64,000 bases of DNA, taken from assembly GCF_017912555.1 (NCBI RefSeq), contig NZ_JAERSD010000003.1:124001-188000 (forward strand), read 5' to 3'. Source of the DNA: Bacillus sp. REN3 (GTDB taxonomy: Bacteria > Bacillota > Bacilli > Bacillales > Cytobacillaceae). The notes beneath the pieces are model-generated. The model ran no database searches. It was not told where the DNA came from and was given only the letters and a program-made list of their open reading frames with translations. The position numbers and the translations under genes were made by a program. Below are positions 39,219 to 48,598 of the stretch, piece after piece (position 1 is the first letter of the stretch; every line of letters starts with the position of its first letter).

Positions 39219-40181
39219 ATGGAACGCAGCTTAACGATGGAGCTTGTCCGAGTGACAGAAGCAGCAGCGCTTGCTTCCGCCCGCTGGATGGGCCGCGGAA
39301 AAAAAGATGAGGCGGATGATGCAGCAACATCGGCTATGAGAGACGTATTCGATACGGTCCCGATGAAAGGAACCGTCGTTATCGGCGAAGGGGAAATGGA
39401 TGAGGCACCGATGCTCTATATCGGAGAAAAGCTTGGAACTGGCTATGGCCCCCGCGTCGATGTCGCGGTCGATCCGCTGGAAGGCACGAACATTGTGGCC
39501 TCAGGCGGCTGGAATGCCCTTGCAGTCCTGGCGGTAGCCGACAACGGCAACCTGCTTCATGCCCCGGATATGTATATGGAAAAAATCGCTGTAGGACCAG
39601 AGGCTGTCGGGAAGATTGATATCAACGCTTCGATCATGGACAATCTCAAGGCTGTCGCAAATGCAAAAAACAAGGATATCCAGGACGTGGTAGCAACGGT
39701 CCTTAACCGTCCGCGCCATGAGCATATCATTGCCCAGCTGCGGGAAGCGGGGGCAAGGATCAAGCTGATCAATGACGGAGATGTCGCAGGCGCGATCAAT
39801 ACAGCGTTCGACTTCACTGGCGTCGATATCCTGTTCGGTTCTGGCGGAGCACCGGAAGGCGTCCTTGCAGCCGTTGCGTTGAAGAGCCTTGGCGGTGAAA
39901 TCCAGGGAAAACTCCTGCCGCAAAATGATGGTGAACTGGAAAGATGCAAGAAGATGGGGATCGATGTGAGCAAAGTGCTGCTCATGGAAGACCTTGTCCG
40001 CGGGGATGACGCGATTTTCGCAGCAACCGGCGTAACAGATGGCGAACTTCTGAAAGGGGTCCAGTTCAAAGGATCGTATGGTTCAACACACTCTGTGGTC
40101 ATGCGCGCCAAGTCAGGTACGGTCCGTTTCATTGAAGGACAGCACAGCCTGAAGAAAAAACCTCATTTAGTTATGAAGTAA
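39219..40181 (+). CDS. glpX: class II fructose-1,6-bisphosphatase GlpX
   Basis: Gluconeogenic phosphatase of 320 aa (B. subtilis YwjI is nearly the same length). The lithium-sensitive metal-binding phosphatase motif DPLEGTN is at 85-91, with upstream [13 protein letters not shown] supplying metal-binding acidic residues and [22 protein letters not shown] downstream. GGGGAGG is 6 nt before ATG 39219. Only 104 bp separate it from murZ, and the stem-loop there may be the only element controlling read-through. Confidence 0.95.
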   Translation: MERSLTMELVRVTEAAALASARWMGRGKKDEADDAATSAMRDVFDTVPMKGTVVIGEGEMDEAPMLYIGEKLGTGYGPRVDVAVDPLEGTNIVASGGWNALAVLAVADNGNLLHAPDMYMEKIAVGPEAVGKIDINASIMDNLKAVANAKNKDIQDVVATVLNRPRHEHIIAQLREAGARIKLINDGDVAGAINTAFDFTGVDILFGSGGAPEGVLAAVALKSLGGEIQGKLLPQNDGELERCKKMGIDVSKVLLMEDLVRGDDAIFAATGVTDGELLKGVQFKGSYGSTHSVVMRAKSGTVRFIEGQHSLKKKPHLVMK

Positions 40182-40217
40182 GTTTCACTGGAAAAGATTG
40201 CAAACCCTTACAATATG

Positions 40218-40550
40218 CTCCTTTTTATTGAGGCTCTTTTCAAGCTCGATGTTGATTTATTAATCCTCCCGATGGCAGTGGAAGGCGTGAGGACGCTTCG
40301 AAAATGCTGACTCCTTTCCTTCGCACGTGGGCGAAGGGAGGAATATGGTTTAACGTCCTGCAGGATTAGCAATTCATAGGAGACTCCTAAGCGTGAAAAA
40401 TGCCCAGGAGCCTCCCGGGCTGTCTGCGGAAGGCGGCCGACTAAAACCGCCGCCTCCTGCGGCAACGCCGGCACTAGGGCTTCCTGTCCGTCGAAGCGAC
40501 TGGAACGGAAATCAGCAGGCTAATTGAACAGAGTCCTTAATAAAAGGGAG
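40218..40550 (+). repeat. dispersed MITE-like repeat, family A copy 7
   Basis: The longest terminal inverted repeats of the family: 40218-40244 and 40524-40550 match over about 27 nt with few mismatches (CTCC.TTTTATT.AGG pattern). The interior has GCAGTGGAAGGCGTGAGGAC, GGCCGACTAAAACCGCC, GGCACTAGGGCTTCCTGTCC and GGAACGGAAATCAGCA. Confidence 0.85.
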
Positions 40551-40568
40551 TATCCTAAATAAAAAAGA

Positions 40569-40598
40569 TTGATTACTTTTCGACTTTAAGGGTAAAAT
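40569..40598 (+). promoter_or_regulatory. sigma-A promoter for rho
   Basis: -35 TTGATT (40569-40574), 18-bp spacer, -10 TAAAAT (40593-40598). It implies a leader of about 150 nt; B. subtilis rho also has a long autoregulated leader. Confidence 0.6.
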
Positions 40599-40758
40599 GA
40601 AGATTGTTTTAGCTTCGCACAACTGCTTTTATTCTTTCAATATATTCCTTCTAACATCCTTCAAAGGAAACTCATTTCTTCTTTTTCCATCCATACGGAT
40701 AAAAATCCTATACATTTTTATATGGGGGAAATCGAAATATTTAAGGCGTGGTGACAAT

Positions 40759-42030
40759 ATGGAAGTAAATATTTCAAGCTTAGAAAATATGAAATTAAAG
40801 GAGCTTTACGAACTTGCGCGTGAGTATAAAGTTTCTTATTACAGCAAATTGACGAAGAAAGAATTGATCTTCGCAATCCTGAAAGCGCGGGCTGAACAGC
40901 AGGGCTACTTCTTTATGGAAGGTGTCCTCGAAATCATCCAGTCAGAAGGGTTCGGATTCCTGCGGCCGATCAACTACTCGCCAAGCTCCGAGGATATTTA
41001 TATCTCCGCTTCGCAAATCCGCCGCTTCGACCTGCGGAACGGCGACAAGGTTTCCGGGAAAGTCCGTCCTCCCAAGGAGAACGAGCGCTATTTCGGCCTG
41101 CTCCAGGTCGAAGCAGTGAACGGCGATGATCCGGAGTCTGCAAAGGAAAGGGTCCACTTTCCGGGACTTACGCCTCTATACCCGGACCGTCAGATGAAGC
41201 TGGAGACAACCCACAAAAACATTTCAACCCGGATCATGGATATCATTGCTCCTGTCGGCTTCGGCCAGCGCGGCCTGATCGTGGCGCCGCCGAAAGCTGG
41301 TAAGACGATGCTGCTAAAAGAAATCGCCAACAGCATCACAACGAATCATCCGGAAGCCGAACTGATCGTATTGCTAATCGATGAACGCCCGGAGGAAGTG
41401 ACCGATATCGAACGCTCCGTTGCCGGCGATGTCGTCAGTTCGACATTCGATGAAGTGCCGGAAAACCATATCAAGGTGGCTGAGCTCGTGCTTGAAAGAG
41501 CGATGCGCCTGGTCGAGCACAAGCGGGATGTCATTATCCTGATGGACAGCATCACCCGCCTTGCGCGTGCGTACAACCTTGTCATCCCGCCAAGCGGCCG
41601 GACATTGTCTGGAGGGATTGACCCTGCGGCGTTCCACCGTCCGAAACGCTTCTTCGGCGCAGCGAGGAACATCGAGGAAGGCGGCAGCCTGACCATCCTC
41701 GCGACAGCGCTTGTCGATACGGGTTCCCGCATGGATGATGTCATCTATGAAGAATTCAAGGGTACCGGTAACATGGAGCTGCACCTTGACCGTGCGCTTG
41801 CGGAAAGAAGGATTTTCCCGGCGATCGACATCCGCCGGTCTGGAACGCGAAAGGAAGAACTGCTCATTCCGAAAGATCATCTGGACAAGCTGTGGGCCAT
41901 CCGCAAGTCGATGTCCGATGCCCCGGATTTCGCGGAAAAATTCCTGCGCAAGCTAAGACAGACAAAATCAAACGAAGACTTCTTCGCCGTGCTCGGAGAA
42001 GAAATGAAGGCAAATGGGAAAAGGCAGTAA
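40759..42030 (+). CDS. rho: transcription termination factor Rho
   Basis: RNA-dependent hexameric ATPase/translocase of 423 aa. The N-terminal helical domain ([28 protein letters not shown]) and an OSB RNA-binding fold with GFGFLRP precede the RecA-like motor: Walker A APPKAGKT (176-183), Walker [17 protein letters not shown], the Q-loop/R-loop [27 protein letters not shown] and the arginine-finger region. ATG 40759 was chosen because the family begins there; an in-frame extension to 40597 is leader. The RBS (AAGGCGTGG) is modest. rpmE follows, after a repeat. Confidence 0.96.
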   Translation: MEVNISSLENMKLKELYELAREYKVSYYSKLTKKELIFAILKARAEQQGYFFMEGVLEIIQSEGFGFLRPINYSPSSEDIYISASQIRRFDLRNGDKVSGKVRPPKENERYFGLLQVEAVNGDDPESAKERVHFPGLTPLYPDRQMKLETTHKNISTRIMDIIAPVGFGQRGLIVAPPKAGKTMLLKEIANSITTNHPEAELIVLLIDERPEEVTDIERSVAGDVVSSTFDEVPENHIKVAELVLERAMRLVEHKRDVIILMDSITRLARAYNLVIPPSGRTLSGGIDPAAFHRPKRFFGAARNIEEGGSLTILATALVDTGSRMDDVIYEEFKGTGNMELHLDRALAERRIFPAIDIRRSGTRKEELLIPKDHLDKLWAIRKSMSDAPDFAEKFLRKLRQTKSNEDFFAVLGEEMKANGKRQ

Positions 42031-42064
42031 TGACAGTTTAGGCGGTGGACCGTTTTCTAGAAAG

Positions 42065-42275
42065 ATTGTTGATTTTAAAGAGTGTTATTGACTGTAGTGG
42101 AAGGCGGGGGACTTCCCGGAAATGCTAACGCATTTCCTTCGTTGGCTGGGCATGCATTAGGAAGCTCATTGGGTGCCATGTGGTACAGGTGGGCACCCAG
42201 CGACGAGCAGATTCACCGCCCGCCCCGTGGAAAGCAAGCATCATCGCACGGAAGTCAACTTTTGAAATAATAGCA
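42065..42275 (+). repeat. dispersed MITE-like repeat, family A copy 8
   Basis: TTGACTGTAGTGGAAGGCGG, GAAATGCTAACGCATTTCCT and CACCGCCCGCCCCGTGGAAA, ending GGAAGTCAACTT, mark the family. The GCTAACGCATTTCCTTCGT segment is shared with copy 1. The outer ends are eroded. Confidence 0.7.
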
Positions 42276-42307
42276 TAAATATTCCTGTTTTTGGAATGAA
42301 AACATGC

Positions 42308-42336
42308 TTGAAAAATGAAAATTCCCCTGTTATAAT
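42308..42336 (+). promoter_or_regulatory. sigma-A promoter for rpmE
   Basis: -35 TTGAAA (42308-42313), 17-bp spacer, -10 TATAAT (42331-42336) preceded by TG. Confidence 0.85.
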
Positions 42337-42422
42337 AGGTCCAGTGTGCTTTTAATAACGGCGAAGAACCGTTGATTATAACTCTGTTTCGGTATGATTC
42401 AGGGCGGAAGGAGATGAAAAGA

Positions 42423-42629
42423 ATGAAATCAGGAATTCATCCAAACTACAAAAAGGTAATGGTGACTTGTGCGTGCGGCAACCAATTCGAAACTGGCTCT
42501 GTAAAGGACGACCTTCGTGTTGAAACTTGCTCTGAGTGCCACCCTTTCTATACTGGACGTCAAAAGTTCGCTGAAGCTGGCGGACGTGTTGACCGTTTCA
42601 ATAAAAAATACGGCCTTAAGAATCAATGA
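42423..42629 (+). CDS. rpmE: ribosomal protein L31 (zinc form)
   Basis: Component of the large ribosomal subunit, 68 aa. It is the zinc-binding (C+) type with C16, C18 (CAC), C36 and C39 (CSEC) and the [23 protein letters not shown] tail. It would be the zinc-replete partner of a YtiA-like C- paralogue elsewhere. ATG 42423 follows GGAAGGAG by 9 nt. It has its own promoter and terminator. Confidence 0.96.
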   Translation: MKSGIHPNYKKVMVTCACGNQFETGSVKDDLRVETCSECHPFYTGRQKFAEAGGRVDRFNKKYGLKNQ

Positions 42630-42642
42630 TATGAAACCAGGA

Positions 42643-42676
42643 ACAGGCAAGAAGCATTGCGGCTTGCCTGTTTTTT
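42643..42676 (+). terminator. terminator of rpmE
   Basis: ACAGGCAAG/CTTGCCTGT stem and TTTTTTATTT. Confidence 0.92.
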
Positions 42677-42818
42677 ATTTGTACATAAAAGAAAAGTTAA
42701 TTTTTTGAACATATTTTTTGGTCTAGATTTGATGTTTTTATTTGTTATAATGGAAAAAGCTGAAAAAAGTGTCGAACTTTTATGCCGAAAATGAACGAGC
42801 GAGGAAGGAGAGGCCGAC

Positions 42819-43439
42819 ATGTACGTGATGAAACAAAGCGGGTGGATCGAATTGATTTGCGGCAGCATGTTTTCGGGAAAATCGGAAGAGTTGATCCGCC
42901 GGGTCCGAAGAACGCAATTCGCGAAGCAGAAAATCGCCGTATTCAAGCCGAAAATCGATAACCGCTACAGCGAAGAATCTGTTGTCTCACACAATGGAAC
43001 AACAGTTACGGCAAAGCCTATAGCCAACTCTACAGATATTTTCCAGCATATCAATCCCGATATTGACGTCATCGCGATCGATGAGGTGCAATTCTTCGAC
43101 CAGGAAATCCTCCGGGTTGTCCAGCATCTCGCGAACAGCGGATACCGGGTGATCGTAGCCGGCCTTGACCAGGATTTCCGCGGCGAGCCATTTGGCCAGA
43201 TGCCAGCACTGATGGCAGTCGCCGAAAGCGTAACAAAGCTGCAGGCAGTCTGTGCCGTTTGCGGATCGCCGGCAAGCCGGACACAGCGCCTTATAAACGG
43301 CAAGCCAGCCTCCTATGATGATCCCATCATTCTCGTTGGCGCATCCGAAGCATATGAACCACGCTGCAGGCACCACCACGAAGTACCAAAATCACCAAAC
43401 GAACTCAATCTGGAAAAAATTACGGAAAGCTTATCATAA
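42819..43439 (+). CDS. tdk: thymidine kinase
   Basis: Type II deoxythymidine kinase of 206 aa. Walker A GSMFSGKS (15-22), Walker B-like [12 protein letters not shown], the lasso-loop zinc cysteines in [13 protein letters not shown] and YEPRCRHHH, and the base-binding [16 protein letters not shown] segment are visible. AAGGAGAGG is 5-6 nt before the ATG. TGTTATAAT at 42744-42751 is an extended -10 without a clear -35. Order rpmE-tdk-prfA matches B. subtilis. Confidence 0.95.
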   Translation: MYVMKQSGWIELICGSMFSGKSEELIRRVRRTQFAKQKIAVFKPKIDNRYSEESVVSHNGTTVTAKPIANSTDIFQHINPDIDVIAIDEVQFFDQEILRVVQHLANSGYRVIVAGLDQDFRGEPFGQMPALMAVAESVTKLQAVCAVCGSPASRTQRLINGKPASYDDPIILVGASEAYEPRCRHHHEVPKSPNELNLEKITESLS

Positions 43440-43444
43440 TCATC

Positions 43445-43485
43445 AAGCCTGCCCTTTTATAATTGAATAAAGGCCGGGCTTTTTG
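43445..43485 (+). terminator. terminator of tdk
   Basis: AAGCCTGCCCTTTTAT pairs with ATAAAGGCCGGGCTT (one mismatch/bulge), then TTTTT. Confidence 0.85.
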
Positions 43486-43550
43486 CATTTTAAAAAGGGC
43501 GGATGTGTTCAATGAATGTGATGCTCAAAAAGTTACATTTTATCCACCTT

Positions 43551-43650
43551 GCGGGATTTCGGCAGATTTCCGGGAGATTTCGATAAGATTCTGCGAGTGA
43601 AAGAGCTTTTAGCGGGATTTCGGCAAAAGTTCGCGGGATGTGCACCCGGA
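43551..43650. repeat. degenerate ~21-bp tandem repeat array, copy 2
   Basis: Units start GCGGGATTTCGGCAG (43551), CGGGAGATTTCGATAAG (43571), GCGAGTGAAAGAGC (43593), GCGGGATTTCGGCAA (43612) and GCGGGATGTGC (43633), giving spacings of 20, 22, 19 and 21 bp. Confidence 0.65.
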
Positions 43651-43756
43651 AGACTCTGACAGCTCTCCTATTCATATAAAAAATTCTGCCTTTCCCGGCA
43701 TCGCTGCTCATTTTTAAAGCTAAAATGGGTAAGCTAACGTCGGGAGGTGGCATATT

Positions 43757-44203
43757 TTGAAAAGAATCCTATTGCTGGCCGCGGTCGCGGCTGCCATGAT
43801 GGCGGCAGGCTGTGTCCAGGATAATGCCGAATCACTGTACAATAAAAACGAGGACAATGCGGGGCGGGACTTGACGTTAAGCAATGACGGCAAGCATGAT
43901 GGGGGCGACTTCATCAATCATGGTGACGATGATATGACGCTGAGCGACCAGAACCCGAATCTGCTGAACACCGATAATGAAAACCATCATAGTTATTCCC
44001 AGGACGTCCAAAAGGCCAAAGATGTGATTTCATCCAAGGGTTATCGGCCGGGAAAAATCTGGATCAATGGCGGGATCATGTATGTAACCGCCCATCCCAA
44101 TGGGAGGCTAAAGGGAAAGCAGCGGAACCGTGCGGAAAAGTCACTGGAAAAGAGCCTGACAAGGGCATTGCCGCGCTATGATATTCACGTGGACATTGAA
44201 TAG
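43757..44203 (+). CDS. putative lipoprotein (possibly YhcN/YlaJ-like)
   Basis: 148-residue secreted lipoprotein. The signal peptide KRILLLAAVAAAMMAAGC ends in a lipobox with Cys19. The middle is hydrophilic and Asp/Asn-rich. The C-terminal third (KIWINGGIMYVTAHPNGRL, then a basic helix and YDIHVDIE) is reminiscent of the YhcN/YlaJ sporulation lipoprotein domain, but I am not certain. The TTG start is supported by GGGAGGTGG 6 nt upstream. It is monocistronic, with a strong terminator. Confidence 0.75.
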   Translation: MKRILLLAAVAAAMMAAGCVQDNAESLYNKNEDNAGRDLTLSNDGKHDGGDFINHGDDDMTLSDQNPNLLNTDNENHHSYSQDVQKAKDVISSKGYRPGKIWINGGIMYVTAHPNGRLKGKQRNRAEKSLEKSLTRALPRYDIHVDIE

Positions 44204-44210
44204 GTTCAAG

Positions 44211-44239
44211 AAGCATGCCGGCAGGTGGCATGCTTTTTT
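44211..44239 (+). terminator. terminator of the lipoprotein gene
   Basis: AAGCATGCC/GGCATGCTT stem with a 7-nt loop, then TTTT. Confidence 0.92.
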
Positions 44240-44451
44240 CATATTAGTTCCGGTTTGCCGGGTTGAGCGTCTTTCTTACCTTTTTTCCAAATGCTTCCGT
44301 TGGAGCACCAAAGGATTATTCCTTTCCCGCCAGCTGCCAACCGGCCTGCCACAATGCCTTTGACTGGGTTATTCAGCTATACTATAATTATACTGTTATG
44401 GATAAAAGTCCAATTGATCCGTCAAGGATATGAAAATAGAGGTGAATGGCC

Positions 44452-45525
44452 ATGTTTGATCGTCTTCAGGCAGTAGAGGACCGTTATGAAAGACTGAATG
44501 AGCTGTTGAGTGACCCGGAAATCGTCAATGATTCAAAAAAGCTTAGGGAGTATTCCAAAGAGCAGTCAGATATCCAGGAAACGGTAATGGCGTATCGTGA
44601 ATATAAGGAGATAAAAGAGCAGCTGGCGGATGCGAAAGCGATGCTGGAGGAGAAGCTTGATGCCGAGATGCGCGAGATGGTAAAAGAAGAGATCTCCGAG
44701 CTTGAGGATCGCGTGGAAGAGTTGGAGGACCGGATTAAAATCCTCCTGATTCCCAAAGACCCGAACGATGACAAGAACGTCATCATGGAAATCCGCGGCG
44801 CTGCAGGCGGGGATGAGGCAGCCTTGTTTGCCGGGGACCTTTATCGCATGTACAGCCGCTATGCTGAATCCCAAGGCTGGAAGACAGAGATCATCGATGC
44901 CAGCACGACGGGAGTAGGCGGCTTCAAGGAAATCATTTTCATGGTGAATGGAAAAGGCGCTTATTCGAAAATGAAGTACGAAAATGGTGCCCATCGTGTC
45001 CAGCGTGTCCCTGAAACGGAGTCAGGAGGCAGGATCCACACATCTACAGCAACCGTTGCCTGTCTTCCGGAAGCGGAGGAAGTCGAAATCGAACTGCATG
45101 ACAAGGATATCCGCTTCGATACATTCGCATCGAGCGGCGCCGGCGGACAGAGCGTCAACACAACGATGTCAGCCGTCCGTTTGACGCATATCCCGACCGG
45201 GATCGTTGTATCATGCCAGGATGAAAAATCACAGCATAAGAACAGGGACAAGGCAATGAAGGTACTGCGCGCCCGCGTCTATGACAAGTTCCAGCAGGAA
45301 GCCCGGGCGGAGTATGACCAGGTCCGTAAGTCTGCAGTGGGCACAGGGGACCGTTCCGAGCGGATCCGCACCTATAACTTCCCGCAGAACCGTGTAACCG
45401 ATCACCGCATCGGCCTGACCATCCAGAAGCTTGACCAGATCCTTCAGGGGAAAATGGATGAATTCATTAATGCCCTGATCCTGGAAGATCAATCCCAGAA
45501 GCTTGAGAGTGCCAACAATGAGTAA
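44452..45525 (+). CDS. prfA: peptide chain release factor 1
   Basis: Class I release factor for UAA and UAG; 357 aa, very similar to B. subtilis PrfA. Domain 1 is a coiled coil ([21 protein letters not shown]). The GGQ peptidyl-tRNA hydrolysis motif is at 231-233 ([10 protein letters not shown]); its Gln is the target of PrmC encoded next. The codon-recognition region lies before it ([17 protein letters not shown]). ATG 44452 is 7 nt from AGAGGTG; ATG 44446 is too close. prmC overlaps its end by 8 nt. Confidence 0.96.
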   Translation: MFDRLQAVEDRYERLNELLSDPEIVNDSKKLREYSKEQSDIQETVMAYREYKEIKEQLADAKAMLEEKLDAEMREMVKEEISELEDRVEELEDRIKILLIPKDPNDDKNVIMEIRGAAGGDEAALFAGDLYRMYSRYAESQGWKTEIIDASTTGVGGFKEIIFMVNGKGAYSKMKYENGAHRVQRVPETESGGRIHTSTATVACLPEAEEVEIELHDKDIRFDTFASSGAGGQSVNTTMSAVRLTHIPTGIVVSCQDEKSQHKNRDKAMKVLRARVYDKFQQEARAEYDQVRKSAVGTGDRSERIRTYNFPQNRVTDHRIGLTIQKLDQILQGKMDEFINALILEDQSQKLESANNE

Positions 45526-46384
45526 ACAATCAGTGAAAATATATGAAGCCCTCCAGTGGGCTTCTTCTTTTTTAAAAGAAAGGAATCGTGAAGAATACGC
45601 CGGGGAACTCCTTCTCCGCCATTATGCCGGCCTTACCCGCGCCTCGATGCTGGCGAGGATGCGCGATGAGCTGGACAGCGGCGTGTGGGCGGATCTCCAG
45701 GAGGCTGTCAAACGGCATGCTGAAGGTGAGCCCGTCCAGTATATCATCGGGTCAGAGGAGTTTTATGGGCGCCGTTTTGAGGTAAATGAGCATGTCCTCA
45801 TCCCTCGGCCGGAAACAGAGGAGCTTGTCTACTGGACGCTGAAGCGGATTGAAAAATTGTTCGCGGCGGAACCGGTAGAGCTTGTCGATGTCGGGACAGG
45901 CAGCGGTGCCATTTCAGTGACATTGAAGCTTGAGAGGCCGGAACTGAAGGTGAGCGCGACAGACCTTTCGCCATATGCCCTGGACGTTGCGAGGAAAAAT
46001 GCTGCCCGCCTTGGCGCCGATATTGATTTTATCGAAGGCGATTTGCTGCAGCCGCTGATCTCACAGGGGAAAAAAGCAGACGTCGTCATCTCCAATCCGC
46101 CTTACATCCCGGTCGCGGACCAGGCGTGGATGTCCGAAATCGTGACTGAGCATGAACCGCATCTGGCGCTGTTTGCGGGAGAGGACGGACTGGATCTTTA
46201 CCGCCGTTTCATGGAGGAACTGCCGCTTGTCTTGAAGGAACGGGCACTTGTCGGCTTTGAAATCGGAGCCGGCCAGGGGGAAGCGGTCGCCGGGCTATTG
46301 AAAAATGTTTTTCCGCAAGCGAATGTCGACATCGTCTTCGATCTCAATGGCAAAGACAGGATGGTTTTTGTCGAAATCAGCTGA
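45518..46384 (+). CDS. prmC: release factor glutamine methyltransferase PrmC
   Basis: S-adenosylmethionine-dependent N5-glutamine methyltransferase acting on the GGQ of release factors; 288 aa. SAM motif [10 protein letters not shown] (about 123-132) and catalytic NPPY (193-196, SNPPYIP) are present, with an N-terminal helical release-factor-binding domain including [13 protein letters not shown]. It overlaps prfA by 8 nt and has no separate promoter, so enzyme and substrate are co-expressed. A terminator starts 3 nt after the stop. Confidence 0.95.
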   Translation: MSKQSVKIYEALQWASSFLKERNREEYAGELLLRHYAGLTRASMLARMRDELDSGVWADLQEAVKRHAEGEPVQYIIGSEEFYGRRFEVNEHVLIPRPETEELVYWTLKRIEKLFAAEPVELVDVGTGSGAISVTLKLERPELKVSATDLSPYALDVARKNAARLGADIDFIEGDLLQPLISQGKKADVVISNPPYIPVADQAWMSEIVTEHEPHLALFAGEDGLDLYRRFMEELPLVLKERALVGFEIGAGQGEAVAGLLKNVFPQANVDIVFDLNGKDRMVFVEIS

Positions 46385-46386
46385 CG

Positions 46387-46409
46387 CCCCGCCTTGTAGC
46401 GGGGTTTTT
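46387..46409 (+). terminator. terminator of prfA-prmC
   Basis: CCCCGC/GCGGGG stem with a 6-nt loop and TTTTTG. Confidence 0.88.
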
Positions 46410-46424
46410 GTTTTTTAGCTATGT

Positions 46425-46565
46425 GAAAAAACAGTGTTGATTTTCGGTCCCTTGCTGGTTTGGAGTGGAAGGCGGACTCCGGGGGAGCAGAGCGCCACGC
46501 CCGCGGAAGACGTAGTGCCGGGAGCAGAGAGTCAATAAACAAATCTAACAGAGCCCTGTTTTTAA
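46425..46565 (+). repeat. dispersed MITE-like repeat, family A copy 9 (truncated)
   Basis: TTTGGAGTGGAAGGCGGACTCC and GGGGGAGCAGAGCG are the left-module markers, with a right remnant GAGTCAATAAACA. The central GC-rich part is largely missing. Confidence 0.6.
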
Positions 46566-46717
46566 TGGTCTTTTTTCCAAGCTATTCTCCTTAAAATCCA
46601 TTGTCTTTATTGAGTCTGGAAACCGAACCAGCTTGACAGGGATATTTTTTTCAAAATACTAGTTTAAGAATCTAGCAATCTGTCCACACTGTGACTAGTG
46701 AAGGGACGGTGCATGGA

Positions 46718-47422
46718 ATGATGATGAGAAAATCAGCTGCAATCTTATATATACTTTTATTATGTGCAGGAACGATCCTGAGTTTATATAGTCCGAAAAC
46801 TGAAGTGACAGCCAGGGAAGCCACAGTGATTCCAAACGAAGCAATCCGTTTGAGGATCCTGGCGGACAGCGACTCGGAAAGGGATCAGGCAATCAAGCGG
46901 CTCGTCCGTGATGAAGTGAACAAGGAAATCACAAAATGGGTCAAGGACCTGACATCACTTGATGAAGCAAGGAGCATCATCCGCTCAAGGCTCCCTGAGA
47001 TCCAGGCAATTGCTGAGAAAGTAGTTGAATCCGAGGGTTCGGCGCAAAGCGTGAAAACAGAGTTTGACAAAGTCCAGTTTCCTACCAAGCTGTATGGACA
47101 ATTCCTCTATCCGGCCGGTGAATATGAAGCCATCCTGATCACCCTCGGTGAGGGCGAAGGAGCAAACTGGTGGTGTGTCCTCTACCCGCCGCTTTGTTTC
47201 CTCGATTTTTCAAACGGCGAGGCTGTAAGCGAAGGATTTGATGGAAAAGAAGACAAAGGAAACGTGGTGAAACAGGAAGAGAAAAAGGTTGCTGATGCAA
47301 AAATAGGAAACGAAGAGGCAGCTTCCAAAAAAACGAAAAAACCTGTTTACGAAGAAGAAAGCGAAGATAAGGTGGAGGTCACATTCTTCTTGGTCGAGAT
47401 TTGGAACAGGATTTTCGGATAA
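46718..47422 (+). CDS. spoIIR: stage II sporulation protein R
   Basis: Forespore-made secreted signal that triggers SpoIIGA to process pro-sigma-E in the mother cell. The 234-residue protein has an N-terminal signal/anchor helix (AAILYILLLCAGTILSLY) and the family core IPNEAIRLRILADSDSERDQAIKRLVRDEV, QFPTKLYGQFLYPAGEYEAILITLGEGEGANWWCVLYPPLCF. The tail is Lys/Glu-rich. ATG 46718 follows AAGGGACGG. A TTGACA at 46633-46638 is present but no convincing sigma-F promoter was found, although sigma-F control is expected. Confidence 0.94.
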   Translation: MMMRKSAAILYILLLCAGTILSLYSPKTEVTAREATVIPNEAIRLRILADSDSERDQAIKRLVRDEVNKEITKWVKDLTSLDEARSIIRSRLPEIQAIAEKVVESEGSAQSVKTEFDKVQFPTKLYGQFLYPAGEYEAILITLGEGEGANWWCVLYPPLCFLDFSNGEAVSEGFDGKEDKGNVVKQEEKKVADAKIGNEEAASKKTKKPVYEEESEDKVEVTFFLVEIWNRIFG

Positions 47423-47466
47423 AACAATCACCCTGAGGCTAAAAACGCCGCAGGGTGATTGTTTTT
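47421..47466. terminator. bidirectional terminator between spoIIR and the cupin gene
   Basis: A perfect 15-bp stem AAAACAATCACCCTG with its complement at 47451-47465. It starts at the spoIIR stop codon and has T-runs on both strands. Confidence 0.93.
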
Positions 47467-47554
47467 TCGCCAGCTCCCCAATGCATTCGCAAGAATCCCC
47501 AACACAGGAAGCTGGAAAGAAAGGGAAAAGCCTGGAGGTCTCCAGGCGAAACGA

Positions 47555-47896
47555 TTATAAATTTTGGGCATAGCGCTCATCAGGAATCTTGTTAAGCGCC
47601 ACATACAAAGTGACGGGGTCGTTCCCGGTATTTTTATAAGCAAGCTCTTCGCTTCCGGCGCAGTGTACAGCCTCATTCGCAGATGCTTTCACTTCAGCGC
47701 CGCCAATTGTGAAGGTTCCTTCTCCCTGCAAGGTTAAAATATATACCTCTGTGCCGGGATGCTTATGTGCGGGCAGTTCCTGCCCTGGCATGAAGTTCAG
47801 CAGGAATACGGTGCTGTCCCCTTTTTTGAAGACAATCCTCTTTGTGAATCGCTCCTCGCTGAATTCCTGGTAGTCTTGCAATGATCTCTTTTCCAT
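47555..47896 (-). CDS. cupin domain protein
   Basis: 113-residue single-domain cupin (RmlC-like barrel). Metal-binding motif 1 is PAHKHPGTEVYILTLQGEGTF and motif 2 includes ANEAVHCAGSEELAYKNTG, giving His/His/Glu/His-type ligands. No substrate can be named. It lies 3 nt after the truncated-hemoglobin gene, with GGAGGG overlapping the end of that gene, so the two are co-transcribed. The pairing suggests a role in oxygen, NO or reactive-species metabolism. Confidence 0.85.
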   Translation of the reverse strand: MEKRSLQDYQEFSEERFTKRIVFKKGDSTVFLLNFMPGQELPAHKHPGTEVYILTLQGEGTFTIGGAEVKASANEAVHCAGSEELAYKNTGNDPVTLYVALNKIPDERYAQNL

Positions 47897-47899
47897 TAT

Positions 47900-48283
47900 T
47901 TATCCCTCCATTTTATTGACCATGATTGGTGCAATCTGGCTGAGGCGCTGGAACAATGCTTTGCCGCCCTCTGTTTCAAGCAAGCCGGTTTCATTGAGTG
48001 TCTCATGCATCAGTTTCAGCCAGGCTTTCGCGCGGGAAGGCGTTATTTCAAACGGCATATGCCTTGCCCTCATATTCGGTGGCCCGAATTGGTCACTGTA
48101 GAATGTTCCGCCGCCCGTCAATTGCGTAAGAAACAGCCGCTGCTTCATCTTAATTTCATTGATATCTCCAGCGAACAACGGGCTGAGTGTTTCGTCTTGG
48201 TAAACCTTTGGATAAAAAGTGTCAACGATTTTCCGGATCGCTCCGTCGCCGCCAATTTGCTCGTATATCGTTTGCAATTCCAT
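47900..48283 (-). CDS. group II truncated hemoglobin
   Basis: Heme protein of 127 aa with the 2-on-2 globin fold, related to Bacillus YjbI. Proximal H75 lies in RARHMPFEIT, the B10 Tyr in DTFYPKVYQDETLSPLF (about Y24), and FLTQLTGGGTFYSDQFGPP matches the E-helix and loop. It probably binds O2, NO or peroxide. Start 48283 was chosen since AGGAGG lies 7-8 nt upstream; an in-frame ATG at 48301 lies before that site. Upstream is a Crp/Fnr-type palindrome at -41.5 from the inferred transcription start. The cupin gene follows. Confidence 0.9.
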   Translation of the reverse strand: MELQTIYEQIGGDGAIRKIVDTFYPKVYQDETLSPLFAGDINEIKMKQRLFLTQLTGGGTFYSDQFGPPNMRARHMPFEITPSRAKAWLKLMHETLNETGLLETEGGKALFQRLSQIAPIMVNKMEG

Positions 48284-48339
48284 GCCATTCCTCCTATCCA
48301 TCTTTTACAAATGAACAAGGTTTTCAATTGACTGTCTTT

Positions 48340-48382
48340 ATTATATTGGAACGATTCTCGAAAATTAGTGACGTCAATCACT
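48340..48382 (-). promoter_or_regulatory. globin-cupin promoter with Crp/Fnr-type box
   Basis: On the minus strand the -10 is TATAAT (48345-48340), implying a start at about 48333. AGTGA-N6-TCACT occupies 48367-48382, close to the B. subtilis Fnr consensus TGTGA-N6-TCACA/T. Its centre is 41.5 bp upstream of that start, the class II activation position. No good -35 hexamer is present, as expected for an activator-dependent promoter. Confidence 0.7.
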
Positions 48383-48525
48383 TAATTAATTATTTTTTCA
48401 CTGTGAGAAGCAGAGAAACCTTGTTCAGCCCGAAAGAAAATGATGGAAATCGAGGAAGGATAACCGGGATAATTTCCAATTTTATTACAATCGAAGGACA
48501 CGCACATTACATTCCCATTTCATGG

Positions 48526-48551
48526 GTTTTATAGGAGGAGGAAGCGGATAT
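48526..48551 (+). promoter_or_regulatory. sigma-B promoter for gsiB
   Basis: -35 GTTTTA (48526-48531), 14-bp spacer, -10 GGATAT (48546-48551). Each is one base from the sigma-B consensus GTTTAA/GGGTAT. Confidence 0.7.
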
Positions 48552-48598
48552 TGAAGGAGTGTAACATCAAATAACAGATTTCAAGGAGGATGATCATA

